Shown piece after piece: positions 19,420-27,238 of a stretch of DNA of 64,000 bases. Position numbers and translations under genes: made by a program. How positions within the stretch are numbered: position 1 is the stretch's first letter; every line of letters begins with the position of its first letter. The notes beneath the pieces are model-generated. The model saw nothing but the letters and a program-made list of their open reading frames with translations, was not told the DNA's origin and made no database searches. The stretch is from JBBSAT01 sp046351235 (GTDB taxonomy: Bacteria > Myxococcota_A > Polyangia > Polyangiales > Sandaracinaceae): positions 124,001 through 188,000 of the forward strand of contig JAXLYV010000007.1 of assembly GCA_046351235.1 (NCBI GenBank), written 5' to 3'.

Positions 19420-21687
19420 TCAGAGACCCCAGGCGGCGCGGAGGTACTCGATCACGTCCGTGAGCTGCCCGTCGGAGAGCGGGTAGTTGTAGTAGAGGAG
19501 CTCGCCGATCGTGGCGTGCGAGGCCTCGGCGTTGTTCGACGTGCATACGTAGAGGGGGCCGATCGTGGGTCCCTGCTGGTCGATCTGGGTGCTCATGAGG
19601 CGCATCGGCCCGCCGGTGGGTCCGTAGACGAGCGTCTCGCGCAGCGCCGTGGGCTCGTTCGCCATGCGCCCGACGAGAATGTAGACCTGTCCCTGCGTGA
19701 GGGTGATGTCGCCCTCGTCGAGCTCGTTGTTCGACTGGAAGTGCACGTGGTGCGTCGCGCTGCCCTGCTGCTCCATCGACCAGTCGAGGTCGCGACTGCC
19801 GTGGTGGCCATAGTTGCCGAAGGGCTCGGGGGCCCCCTCGCGGATGAGCCAGATCACCGTCGGCGTGCGCTCCACGGCGAAGTTGACCCCGCTCGCGAAG
19901 CCTGCGGCGCCGCAGTCGATCGCAGCGTGCCCGCCGATCGCGCTCGCGGCGAGCACCGGGCCGGCGCCCGTCGGCGTCAGCGTGTGCCCGAAGCCGCTCA
20001 GGTCGGACCACGACTGGACGGCGTTGCCGGTCCCCGTCGTCACCGACGACGCGTCGAGCGTCGAATAGTGCGCGACGAGGCCATTTGCGGGGAGCGTGTG
20101 GCAGACGCCGAGCGCGCACACGCCGCTGCACGTGACGCCGCAGCCGCCGCAGTTCGCGCTGTCGGTGGCGACGTTCGTCTCGCAGCCTGCCGTGCCGAGC
20201 GTGCAGTCTTCGTAACCGTCGGCGCAGGCGATCTGCGCGCAGACACCGGCGATGCAGGCCTGCTGGGTGTTCGGGAGCGAGCACATGGCGGAGGCGGTGG
20301 CCTCGTCGATGGCTCCGTCGCAGTCGTCGTCGAGGGCGTTGCATCCTTCGTTGGCGCCGGGGCGACGCACGGCGTTCGCGTCGTCGCAGTCTCCGCCGCG
20401 GCGCACGTAGCCGGCGCTCGGCACGCATCCGACGATGGTGCCGCTGGCGGCGCTGCCGAATCCGTCGCCGTCCTCGTCGCGGAAGAAGGCGATGCTCATC
20501 GCGTCCTCGTCGACGTGGGTGTCGCAGTCGTTGTCGCGTCCGTCGCAGGTCTCGGTGGTGCCGGGGCCGCTCGACGGGTCGCGGTCGTCGCAGTCTCGTC
20601 CGAGGGGCGCGCCGCAGGCGGAGTCGGCGATTCCGTCGTGGTCGTCGTCCTCGAAGTCGCCGGCGGCGATGCGGAAGTCGGCGGCGCCGTTGCAGTCGTC
20701 GTCGAGGCCGTCGCAGATCTCGGCGCGGGCGGGGCTTCGGGCGTTGGTGGTGTCGTCGCAGTCGGTGCCGAGGAGGGAGTAGCCGACGGGCGGGATGCAG
20801 GAGACGAGGGTGCCGCTGGCGGCGCTCCCGAAGCCGTCGGAGTCGGCGTCGCGGTACCAGGTGACGTCGGAAGTGTGGTCGTCGACGACGTCGTTGCAGT
20901 CGTTGTCGACGGTGTCGCAGACCTCGACGAGGCGCCCGCTGCGGGTGCGGTCGTCGTCGGCGCAGTCGGTGTGATAGACGCTGACGCCGGCGGTGCTGGC
21001 GCAGGCCTGCATGGCGGTGGCGTCGCGATCGCCGTCGCCGTCGAAGTCGGCGTCGGTGTAGACGGTGACGGTGACGCCCTCGTCGGTCATGGCGTCGCAG
21101 TCGTCGTCGAGGAGGTTGCAGACCTCGGTGGCGCCGGGGTGCGCGTCGCGGCGGCCGTCGTTGCAGTCGTCGCCGCAGGCGGTGCCGTTGCAGCACTGGT
21201 CGGACTCGAAGCCGTCGCCGTCGGCGTCGATGGCGCCGTAGGTGGTGGCGACGCAGTCCTCGTCGTGGTGCGCCGGGTCGCAGACCTCGGCGTTGCCGGG
21301 GAAGCGGTTGCCGTCGGTGTCGTCGCAGTCGTCGCCGAGCGCGGTGCCGGTCTCGTCGAGGCAGCTTGCATCGCCCGAGCCATCGCCGTCGGAGTCGGGC
21401 GCGCGGTGCAGGCAGGTGCGCAGCTCTTCCGAGCACGCATCGACCGTGCAGGAGATGCCGTCGTCGCAGCGCTGCGGCGCGCCGGCCACGCAGCGCCCGG
21501 CCGTGCAGCTCTCGGCCCCGTTGCAGAACAGGCCGTCGTCGCAGTCCGTCGCCGTGCTGCACTCCGGCGCGTCGATCGGCGGGCCGCCGTCGCTGCCACC
21601 GTCCACGTCGGTCGGCGTGGGCGAGCCGCAGCCGGGAGCGAAGGGAGTCAGCGCGAGAGCGAGGAGAAGCAGGCGGCGATCGAGCAT
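19420..21687 (-). CDS. MopE-like repeat lipoprotein with LamG-like C-terminal domain, 755 aa (copy A)
   Basis: Lipoprotein signal with lipobox TPFAPGC (Cys20). A Cys-rich region (about 40-100) is followed by six MopE-type putative metal-binding repeats, each DCDDxxxxxxPGxxExCDGxDNDCDxxxDE (about 115-455). Next comes a TNxxxxxNCGGCG Cys module (about 480-535), then a concanavalin/LamG-like jelly-roll (about 540-755) with HHGSRDLDWS. MopE repeats bind copper or calcium in methanotroph proteins; a surface role here is inferred. Residues about 17-471 are almost identical to copy B upstream, even at silent sites. A TACGCT hexamer ends 9 nt before the ATG. Confidence 0.85.
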   Translation of the reverse strand: MLDRRLLLLALALTPFAPGCGSPTPTDVDGGSDGGPPIDAPECSTATDCDDGLFCNGAESCTAGRCVAGAPQRCDDGISCTVDACSEELRTCLHRAPDSDGDGSGDASCLDETGTALGDDCDDTDGNRFPGNAEVCDPAHHDEDCVATTYGAIDADGDGFESDQCCNGTACGDDCNDGRRDAHPGATEVCNLLDDDCDAMTDEGVTVTVYTDADFDGDGDRDATAMQACASTAGVSVYHTDCADDDRTRSGRLVEVCDTVDNDCNDVVDDHTSDVTWYRDADSDGFGSAASGTLVSCIPPVGYSLLGTDCDDTTNARSPARAEICDGLDDDCNGAADFRIAAGDFEDDDHDGIADSACGAPLGRDCDDRDPSSGPGTTETCDGRDNDCDTHVDEDAMSIAFFRDEDGDGFGSAASGTIVGCVPSAGYVRRGGDCDDANAVRRPGANEGCNALDDDCDGAIDEATASAMCSLPNTQQACIAGVCAQIACADGYEDCTLGTAGCETNVATDSANCGGCGVTCSGVCALGVCHTLPANGLVAHYSTLDASSVTTGTGNAVQSWSDLSGFGHTLTPTGAGPVLAASAIGGHAAIDCGAAGFASGVNFAVERTPTVIWLIREGAPEPFGNYGHHGSRDLDWSMEQQGSATHHVHFQSNNELDEGDITLTQGQVYILVGRMANEPTALRETLVYGPTGGPMRLMSTQIDQQGPTIGPLYVCTSNNAEASHATIGELLYYNYPLSDGQLTDVIEYLRAAWGL
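20273..21638. repeat. 1366-bp direct repeat, copy A (in MopE-like gene A)
   Basis: Matches 22621-23986 with a constant offset of 2348 bp. By eye I find only two differences: 20872 (A here, G in the partner) and 21393 (A here, T in the partner). Sequence similarity drops sharply on both sides. Confidence 0.9.
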
Positions 21688-21696
21688 AGGAATCGA

Positions 21697-21702
21697 AGCG
21701 TA
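21697..21702 (-). promoter_or_regulatory. Putative -10 hexamer TACGCT for MopE-like gene A
   Basis: TACGCT ends 9 nt before the ATG at 21687. It lies outside the duplicated block, yet the same hexamer sits at nearly the same place before copy B. Confidence 0.45.
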
Positions 21703-21779
21703 CCCGAAAGCGGACGGGCGACGCGCTCCGAGATGCGCGAGATCGCTGTCGCTGTACGCGCCGCGCGGGCCGGCCGGGC

Positions 21780-24050
21780 TCAGAAGCCCCAGCTCGAGCG
21801 GAGCGAGCGCACGAGATCGTCGCGCGCCGCGTCGCTGATCGCGTGGTCGAAGTACACGATCTCGCCGACCACGAGGTTCGAGTGCTCGCGGGCGTCGGAC
21901 GCGCCGACGTAGAGCTGCCCAGCCGTGCCGGCGATCGCGCTCACCGGGTCCGAGACGATGTCGCGCCCGTTCACCGACTCGGCGAGGAAGTCGCGGCTGC
22001 GGTCGGGGTGCACGCGCACGACGAGCACGTGCTCGAGCCCCACCGTCAGGCGGATCACGCAGCCGCCGTTCTGCCCGGCGGACTGGAACTGAATCGGGAT
22101 CGTCGTGCCACCGGTGCCGAGCAGCCCATCGTTCTCGATCGACCAGTCGGTGTCACGGCTGCCGTGATGCGCGAAGGAGCCCCACCCGTCCACGGCCTGG
22201 ACGCGGACCACCATCGCGAACGTCGTCTCGGTCGGCACCGGGAAAGCCGCGGTCCGCAGGCCGGACGCTGCGAGGTTGATCGCGTTGCCGGTGCCGATCG
22301 CCGTGGGCACGGCGGTCGGCGTGCCGTCCCACGTGGTCAGGTCGTGGTGACCACTCGTCAGGTCGGCCCACGTCGTCACGTGCCCGGCGCTGGAGGTCAC
22401 CGACGTGGCGACGCGCGCGTCGAAGTGCGCGATCGGCGCGCTCGGCATGCACACGCCGCCCATGCAGGTGCCTCCGCAGACGCTACCGCAGCGACCGCAG
22501 TTGGCGGCGTCGGTCGCGACGTTCGTCTCGCAGCCGGACACGGTGAACGTGCAGTCGGCGTATCCGTCGGCGCAGGCGATCTGTGTACACACCCCGGCGA
22601 TGCAGGCTTGCTGGGTGTTGGGGAGCGAGCACATGGCGGAGGCGGTGGCCTCGTCGATGGCTCCGTCGCAGTCGTCGTCGAGGGCGTTGCATCCTTCGTT
22701 GGCGCCGGGGCGACGCACGGCGTTCGCGTCGTCGCAGTCTCCGCCGCGGCGCACGTAGCCGGCGCTCGGCACGCATCCGACGATGGTGCCGCTGGCGGCG
22801 CTGCCGAATCCGTCGCCGTCCTCGTCGCGGAAGAAGGCGATGCTCATCGCGTCCTCGTCGACGTGGGTGTCGCAGTCGTTGTCGCGTCCGTCGCAGGTCT
22901 CGGTGGTGCCGGGGCCGCTCGACGGGTCGCGGTCGTCGCAGTCTCGTCCGAGGGGCGCGCCGCAGGCGGAGTCGGCGATTCCGTCGTGGTCGTCGTCCTC
23001 GAAGTCGCCGGCGGCGATGCGGAAGTCGGCGGCGCCGTTGCAGTCGTCGTCGAGGCCGTCGCAGATCTCGGCGCGGGCGGGGCTTCGGGCGTTGGTGGTG
23101 TCGTCGCAGTCGGTGCCGAGGAGGGAGTAGCCGACGGGCGGGATGCAGGAGACGAGGGTGCCGCTGGCGGCGCTCCCGAAGCCGTCGGAGTCGGCGTCGC
23201 GGTACCAGGTGACGTCGGAGGTGTGGTCGTCGACGACGTCGTTGCAGTCGTTGTCGACGGTGTCGCAGACCTCGACGAGGCGCCCGCTGCGGGTGCGGTC
23301 GTCGTCGGCGCAGTCGGTGTGATAGACGCTGACGCCGGCGGTGCTGGCGCAGGCCTGCATGGCGGTGGCGTCGCGATCGCCGTCGCCGTCGAAGTCGGCG
23401 TCGGTGTAGACGGTGACGGTGACGCCCTCGTCGGTCATGGCGTCGCAGTCGTCGTCGAGGAGGTTGCAGACCTCGGTGGCGCCGGGGTGCGCGTCGCGGC
23501 GGCCGTCGTTGCAGTCGTCGCCGCAGGCGGTGCCGTTGCAGCACTGGTCGGACTCGAAGCCGTCGCCGTCGGCGTCGATGGCGCCGTAGGTGGTGGCGAC
23601 GCAGTCCTCGTCGTGGTGCGCCGGGTCGCAGACCTCGGCGTTGCCGGGGAAGCGGTTGCCGTCGGTGTCGTCGCAGTCGTCGCCGAGCGCGGTGCCGGTC
23701 TCGTCGAGGCAGCTTGCATCGCCCGAGCCATCGCCGTCGGTGTCGGGCGCGCGGTGCAGGCAGGTGCGCAGCTCTTCCGAGCACGCATCGACCGTGCAGG
23801 AGATGCCGTCGTCGCAGCGCTGCGGCGCGCCGGCCACGCAGCGCCCGGCCGTGCAGCTCTCGGCCCCGTTGCAGAACAGGCCGTCGTCGCAGTCCGTCGC
23901 CGTGCTGCACTCCGGCGCGTCGATCGGCGGGCCGCCGTCGCTGCCACCGTCCACGTCGGTCGGCGTGGGCGAGCCGCAGCCGGGAGTGAGAAAGAAGATC
24001 GCGAGCAGCAGCGAAGAGGGCGCGAGCAGCGAGCGACGAAGGCAAATCAT
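21780..24050 (-). CDS. MopE-like repeat lipoprotein with LamG-like C-terminal domain, 756 aa (copy B)
   Basis: Paralog of the 19420-21687 gene, same strand, 92 bp apart. The signal peptide differs (MICLRRSLLAPSSLLLAIFF then TPGC, Cys25). The Cys-rich region and six MopE-type repeats are nearly identical to copy A. The Cys module after about residue 475 and the C-terminal LamG-like domain have clearly diverged (YADCTFTVSGCETN; HHGSRDTDWSIE), though they are still homologous. So the two proteins share one metal-binding stalk with different heads. Probably displayed on the outer membrane. TACGCT ends 8 nt before the ATG; divergent from the DUF3556-like gene. Confidence 0.85.
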   Translation of the reverse strand: MICLRRSLLAPSSLLLAIFFLTPGCGSPTPTDVDGGSDGGPPIDAPECSTATDCDDGLFCNGAESCTAGRCVAGAPQRCDDGISCTVDACSEELRTCLHRAPDTDGDGSGDASCLDETGTALGDDCDDTDGNRFPGNAEVCDPAHHDEDCVATTYGAIDADGDGFESDQCCNGTACGDDCNDGRRDAHPGATEVCNLLDDDCDAMTDEGVTVTVYTDADFDGDGDRDATAMQACASTAGVSVYHTDCADDDRTRSGRLVEVCDTVDNDCNDVVDDHTSDVTWYRDADSDGFGSAASGTLVSCIPPVGYSLLGTDCDDTTNARSPARAEICDGLDDDCNGAADFRIAAGDFEDDDHDGIADSACGAPLGRDCDDRDPSSGPGTTETCDGRDNDCDTHVDEDAMSIAFFRDEDGDGFGSAASGTIVGCVPSAGYVRRGGDCDDANAVRRPGANEGCNALDDDCDGAIDEATASAMCSLPNTQQACIAGVCTQIACADGYADCTFTVSGCETNVATDAANCGRCGSVCGGTCMGGVCMPSAPIAHFDARVATSVTSSAGHVTTWADLTSGHHDLTTWDGTPTAVPTAIGTGNAINLAASGLRTAAFPVPTETTFAMVVRVQAVDGWGSFAHHGSRDTDWSIENDGLLGTGGTTIPIQFQSAGQNGGCVIRLTVGLEHVLVVRVHPDRSRDFLAESVNGRDIVSDPVSAIAGTAGQLYVGASDAREHSNLVVGEIVYFDHAISDAARDDLVRSLRSSWGF
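22621..23986. repeat. 1366-bp direct repeat, copy B (in MopE-like gene B)
   Basis: Partner of 20273-21638. The left edge falls inside the codons for the SLPNTQQ segment and the right edge inside the lipobox-following GCGSPTP codons, so only the repeat stalk is shared. Confidence 0.9.
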
Positions 24051-24058
24051 GCCCGCCG

Positions 24059-24064
24059 AGCGTA
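24059..24064 (-). promoter_or_regulatory. Putative -10 hexamer TACGCT for MopE-like gene B
   Basis: TACGCT ends 8 nt before the ATG at 24050. It is one half of a divergent pair; the other strand has TACGCT at 24103-24108. Confidence 0.45.
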
Positions 24065-24102
24065 GCCGAAGCGACGACTTCCCGGTGTGGTGCCGCGCCG
24101 AT

Positions 24103-24108
24103 TACGCT
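24103..24108 (+). promoter_or_regulatory. Putative -10 hexamer TACGCT for the DUF3556-like gene
   Basis: TACGCT ends 9 nt before the ATG at 24118, within the 67-bp gap between divergent genes. Confidence 0.45.
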
Positions 24109-24117
24109 CCCGCTGCG

Positions 24118-25767
24118 ATGGGCTGGATCGCTCCGACGCCGCCTCCCTACGACCCGCTCGTCTGGCGCGACACGCCGTTCCCCGAGCGCGCGCGCATGGT
24201 GTGCACCGCGTGGGCGATGCAGGGCTACGGAACGCCGCGGGGCGTCTTCGTCGTCTACGCCGCGAAGATCGCGCTCTACGTCGGCGTGTGGATGGCCCTC
24301 TCGGGCCTCGGCCCGTCGAGCTCGCTGGCCGACTTCCTCGCGCCTCTCGCGTTCCAGCGCGCCATCGTGTGGAGCCTGCTCTTCGAGGTGCTCGGCCTCG
24401 GGTGCGGCAGCGGGCCGCTCACCGGGCGCTACTTCCCGCCCGTCGGCGGCTTCCTCTACTTCCTGCGGCCCGGCGCCACGAAGCTGCCGCTCTTCCCCGG
24501 CGCGCCGCTGATCGGCGCCCGCACGCGCGGCCTTCTCGACGTGCTCCTCTATCTCGCGCTCGTGATCGCGGCGTCGCGCGCGCTGCTCGCACCCTCGATC
24601 GGCGCGAGCGAGCTGTGGCCGCTCGTCGTGCTCGTGCCCGTGCTCGGCGTGCTCGACAAGACGATCTTCCTCGCGGCGCGCGCCGAGCACTTCTGGGTGA
24701 CGCTCGTCTGCTTCGCCCTGACCGACCACTGGATTCCGGCGGCGATGGCCGTCCAGCTCGCGCTCTGGCTCTGGGCAGGCGTCTCCAAGCTCAACCCGCA
24801 CTTCCCGACCGTCACGTGCGTCATGACGAGCAACAGCCCGATCACGTTCGGCTGGCAGCGGCGCCTGATGTACGTCGACTACCCGCGCGACCTGCGGCCC
24901 AGCAAGCTCGCGACCGCGCTCGCGCACTTCGGCACGCTGCTCGAGCTCGGCGTGCCGCTCGCGTTCGTGCTGACGCCGCTCGGCACGCCGCCCGTGGTCG
25001 CGGTCGTGCTCATGTTGCTCCTCCACGTCTACATCACGAGCAACGTCCCGATGGGCGTGCCGCTCGAGTGGAACGTGATCGTGGTCTACGGCGGGCTCGC
25101 GCTCTTCTGGGCGCACCCGGACGTCTCGGTGCTCTCGATCGACTCACCGCTGCTCGCCGCGTTCCTCGTCCTCGTGCTCCTCGTGCTCCCGCTCGCCGGG
25201 AACGTCTGGCCCGCGCGCATCTCGTTCCTGCTCGCGATGCGCTACTACGCCGGCAACTGGGCCTACTCGGTGTGGCTCTTCCGCGGTGACAGCCATCGCA
25301 AGCTCGCCAAGCTCACGACCTCGAGCGGCTGGGTCTACGACCAGCTCGCGCGCTTCTACGATCGCGCCACCGCGGTCGGCCTCGTGGGCAAGGTGATGGC
25401 CTTCCGCCTGATGCACCTGCACGGCCGTGCGCTGCCGCTGCTCTTGCCCAAGGCGCTCGGCGGCGAGCCGCTCGAGCGCTACGAGTGGATCGACGGCGAG
25501 ATCGCCGCCGGCATGGTGCTCGGCTGGAACTTCGGCGACGGGCACCTGCACCACGAGCAGCTGCTCGCCGCGGTGCAGGCCCAGTGCGGCTTCGAGGAGG
25601 GCGAGCTGCGCTGCATCTTCGTGGAGTCGCAGCCGCTCTTCGGCCACTCGCTCGCGTATCGCGTCGTCGACGCGAAGACGGGCCTCATCGAGCGCGGCGA
25701 GCTGCCGGTCGCCGAGCTCGGCTCGCGCCAGCCCTGGCAGGCCACGGACGCGGCGCCCGCTACTTGA
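24118..25767 (+). CDS. DUF3556-like multi-pass membrane protein, 549 aa
   Basis: Starts MGWIAPTPPPYDPLVWRDTP with a GTPRGVFVVYAAKIALYVGV stretch, an opening I associate with DUF3556 membrane proteins best known from mycobacteria. About eight to ten hydrophobic segments lie between 40 and 390, with conserved-looking phrases GCGSGPLTGRYFPPVGGF, LWAGVSKLNPHFPTVTCVM and VPLEWNVIVVYGG. A soluble C-terminal part (about 400-549) contains GWNFGDGHLHHEQLL. Function is unknown. The start at 24118 is supported by the TACGCT hexamer. Its 3' end overlaps the convergent response-regulator gene by 8 bp. Confidence 0.75.
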   Translation: MGWIAPTPPPYDPLVWRDTPFPERARMVCTAWAMQGYGTPRGVFVVYAAKIALYVGVWMALSGLGPSSSLADFLAPLAFQRAIVWSLLFEVLGLGCGSGPLTGRYFPPVGGFLYFLRPGATKLPLFPGAPLIGARTRGLLDVLLYLALVIAASRALLAPSIGASELWPLVVLVPVLGVLDKTIFLAARAEHFWVTLVCFALTDHWIPAAMAVQLALWLWAGVSKLNPHFPTVTCVMTSNSPITFGWQRRLMYVDYPRDLRPSKLATALAHFGTLLELGVPLAFVLTPLGTPPVVAVVLMLLLHVYITSNVPMGVPLEWNVIVVYGGLALFWAHPDVSVLSIDSPLLAAFLVLVLLVLPLAGNVWPARISFLLAMRYYAGNWAYSVWLFRGDSHRKLAKLTTSSGWVYDQLARFYDRATAVGLVGKVMAFRLMHLHGRALPLLLPKALGGEPLERYEWIDGEIAAGMVLGWNFGDGHLHHEQLLAAVQAQCGFEEGELRCIFVESQPLFGHSLAYRVVDAKTGLIERGELPVAELGSRQPWQATDAAPAT

Positions 25768-27121
25768 TGCCGTAGTCCTTCAGCTTGTAGAGCAGCGCGC
25801 GGTGGCTGATCTCGAGGATCTTCGCCGCCGCGGTGCGGTTGCCGCCCGTCTTCTCCAGCGCGCGCCGGATCAGCGTCTCTTCGATGTACGCGCTCGCGCG
25901 CTTGATCGAGAGATCGCCGCTCGCGAGCGCGCGCGCCACCGGGTCGGCCGGCGCGCGGAGCCGATCGGGCAGATCCGCCTCGTCGATGAGGTCACCCTCC
26001 GCGAGCACCATCGAGCGCTCGACCAGGTTCTCGAGCTCGCGGACGTTTCCCGGGAACGGGTAGGCGAGCACGAGCTTCATCGCGGCCGGCGTGAAGCCGC
26101 GCACGTTCGTCTTCAGGCGCGCGTTGTTCCGGGTGACGAAGTGCTCGACGAGCAGCGGGATGTCCTCGCGTCGATCGCGCAGCGGGGGCACCTCGAGCGG
26201 CAGCACGTTGATGCGGTAGAAGAGGTCCTCGCGGAAGCGCCCCTCCTGCACCTCTTTGCGGAGGTCCTTCAGCGTCGCGGCGATCACGCGCACGTCGACG
26301 TCCCGATCCTTGGTGTCGCCGACGCGGCGGATCTGCCCTTCTTGGAGCACGCGGAGCAGCTTCACCTGCAGCTTCATCGAGAGCTCGGCGATCTCGTCGA
26401 GGAAGAGCGTGCCGTGGTGCGCCGCTTCGAACAGACCGGTCTTGTCGCTCGTCGCGTCGGTGAAGGCGCCGCGGCGATGTCCGAAGAGCTCGCTCTCGAG
26501 AAGGGTCTCGGGGATCGCGCCGCAGTTGATGGCGACGAAGGGCTCGTTCTTGCGCGGGCCGGCGTCGTGGAGCGCGCGCGCGACGAGCTCCTTGCCGGTG
26601 CCGCTCTCGCCGAGGATGAGCACGGTCGTCGTGTACTCGGCGGCCTTCTCGATCGTGCGGAACAGGCGCGTCATCGCCTCGCTCGCGCCGATCATCTTCC
26701 CGAGGCGCGAGCGTTCCTCGACCGCCTGCTTGAGCGCGCGCACCTCGCGGCGCAGCTGCTCGCGCTCCTCGGCCTTGCGGAGCGCCAGGAGGATCTCGTC
26801 CTGCTTGAAGGGCTTGGGGACGTAGTCGTACGCGCCGGCCTTCATCGCCTCGATCGCGAGATCGACCGAGCCGTACGCGCTCATCACGATCACCACCGCG
26901 TCGACGCCGCGACGCCGCAGCTCGGTGGTGAGCTCGATGCCGGTCATCCCCGGCATCCGGACGTCGGCGATCACGAAGTCGGGCGCGAAGCCGCCCTCGA
27001 TGGCCGCCAGCGCCTCTTCCCCGCTCGGGCGGACCTCGACCTCGTAGCCCTGCTTGCGGAGGAGCGTGCGGAGGACGAGGCGGATGTTCTCCTCGTCGTC
27101 GACGACGAGCGCGCGCGGCAT
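25760..27121 (-). CDS. NtrC-family sigma-54-dependent response regulator, 453 aa
   Basis: Receiver domain about 1-120 with phospho-acceptor Asp53 (DFVIADVRMPGMTG) and Lys in YVPKPFK. The AAA+ sigma-54 activator domain (about 140-380) has Walker A GESGTGKE, NCGAIPETLLESELFGH and a Walker B region GTLFLDEIAEL. The Fis-type helix-turn-helix is at the end (RALEKTGGNRTAAAKIL). The sigma-54 contact loop reads GAFTDA and not the canonical GAFTGA. Its cognate kinase is not next door; the histidine kinase at 58383-59666 is far away. ATG at 27121; a CATCCT hexamer lies 8 nt upstream. Confidence 0.93.
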   Translation of the reverse strand: MPRALVVDDEENIRLVLRTLLRKQGYEVEVRPSGEEALAAIEGGFAPDFVIADVRMPGMTGIELTTELRRRGVDAVVIVMSAYGSVDLAIEAMKAGAYDYVPKPFKQDEILLALRKAEEREQLRREVRALKQAVEERSRLGKMIGASEAMTRLFRTIEKAAEYTTTVLILGESGTGKELVARALHDAGPRKNEPFVAINCGAIPETLLESELFGHRRGAFTDATSDKTGLFEAAHHGTLFLDEIAELSMKLQVKLLRVLQEGQIRRVGDTKDRDVDVRVIAATLKDLRKEVQEGRFREDLFYRINVLPLEVPPLRDRREDIPLLVEHFVTRNNARLKTNVRGFTPAAMKLVLAYPFPGNVRELENLVERSMVLAEGDLIDEADLPDRLRAPADPVARALASGDLSIKRASAYIEETLIRRALEKTGGNRTAAAKILEISHRALLYKLKDYGIK

Positions 27122-27196
27122 TCGCGAGGAGGATGCCCGGGGCGAGGTGCCATGGGAAGCGCGTCGAACGGAGTCCGAGGACGGAGCAACCGATGG

Positions 27197-27202
27197 TACT
27201 CT
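27197..27202 (+). promoter_or_regulatory. Putative -10 hexamer TACTCT (GGTACTCT)
   Basis: Lies 36 nt before the ATG at 27239 and matches the octamer upstream of the 18796 gene. A GGAGG ribosome-binding site at 27230-27234 follows. Confidence 0.4.
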
Positions 27203-27238
27203 GCCTGCTTCGTCGTTGGTGCTCGCCGCGGAGGAACC

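Noticed and set aside
20273..23986. CRISPR or satellite array suspected from the many similar Asp-rich units
   Set aside because: Units are degenerate, protein-coding MopE repeats without constant spacers, so not CRISPR.
19516..24065. Long plus-strand frames rich in Val/Gly/Ala across the MopE-like genes
   Set aside because: They are shadows of Asp/Cys-rich minus-strand repeats; no start signal or recognisable domain.
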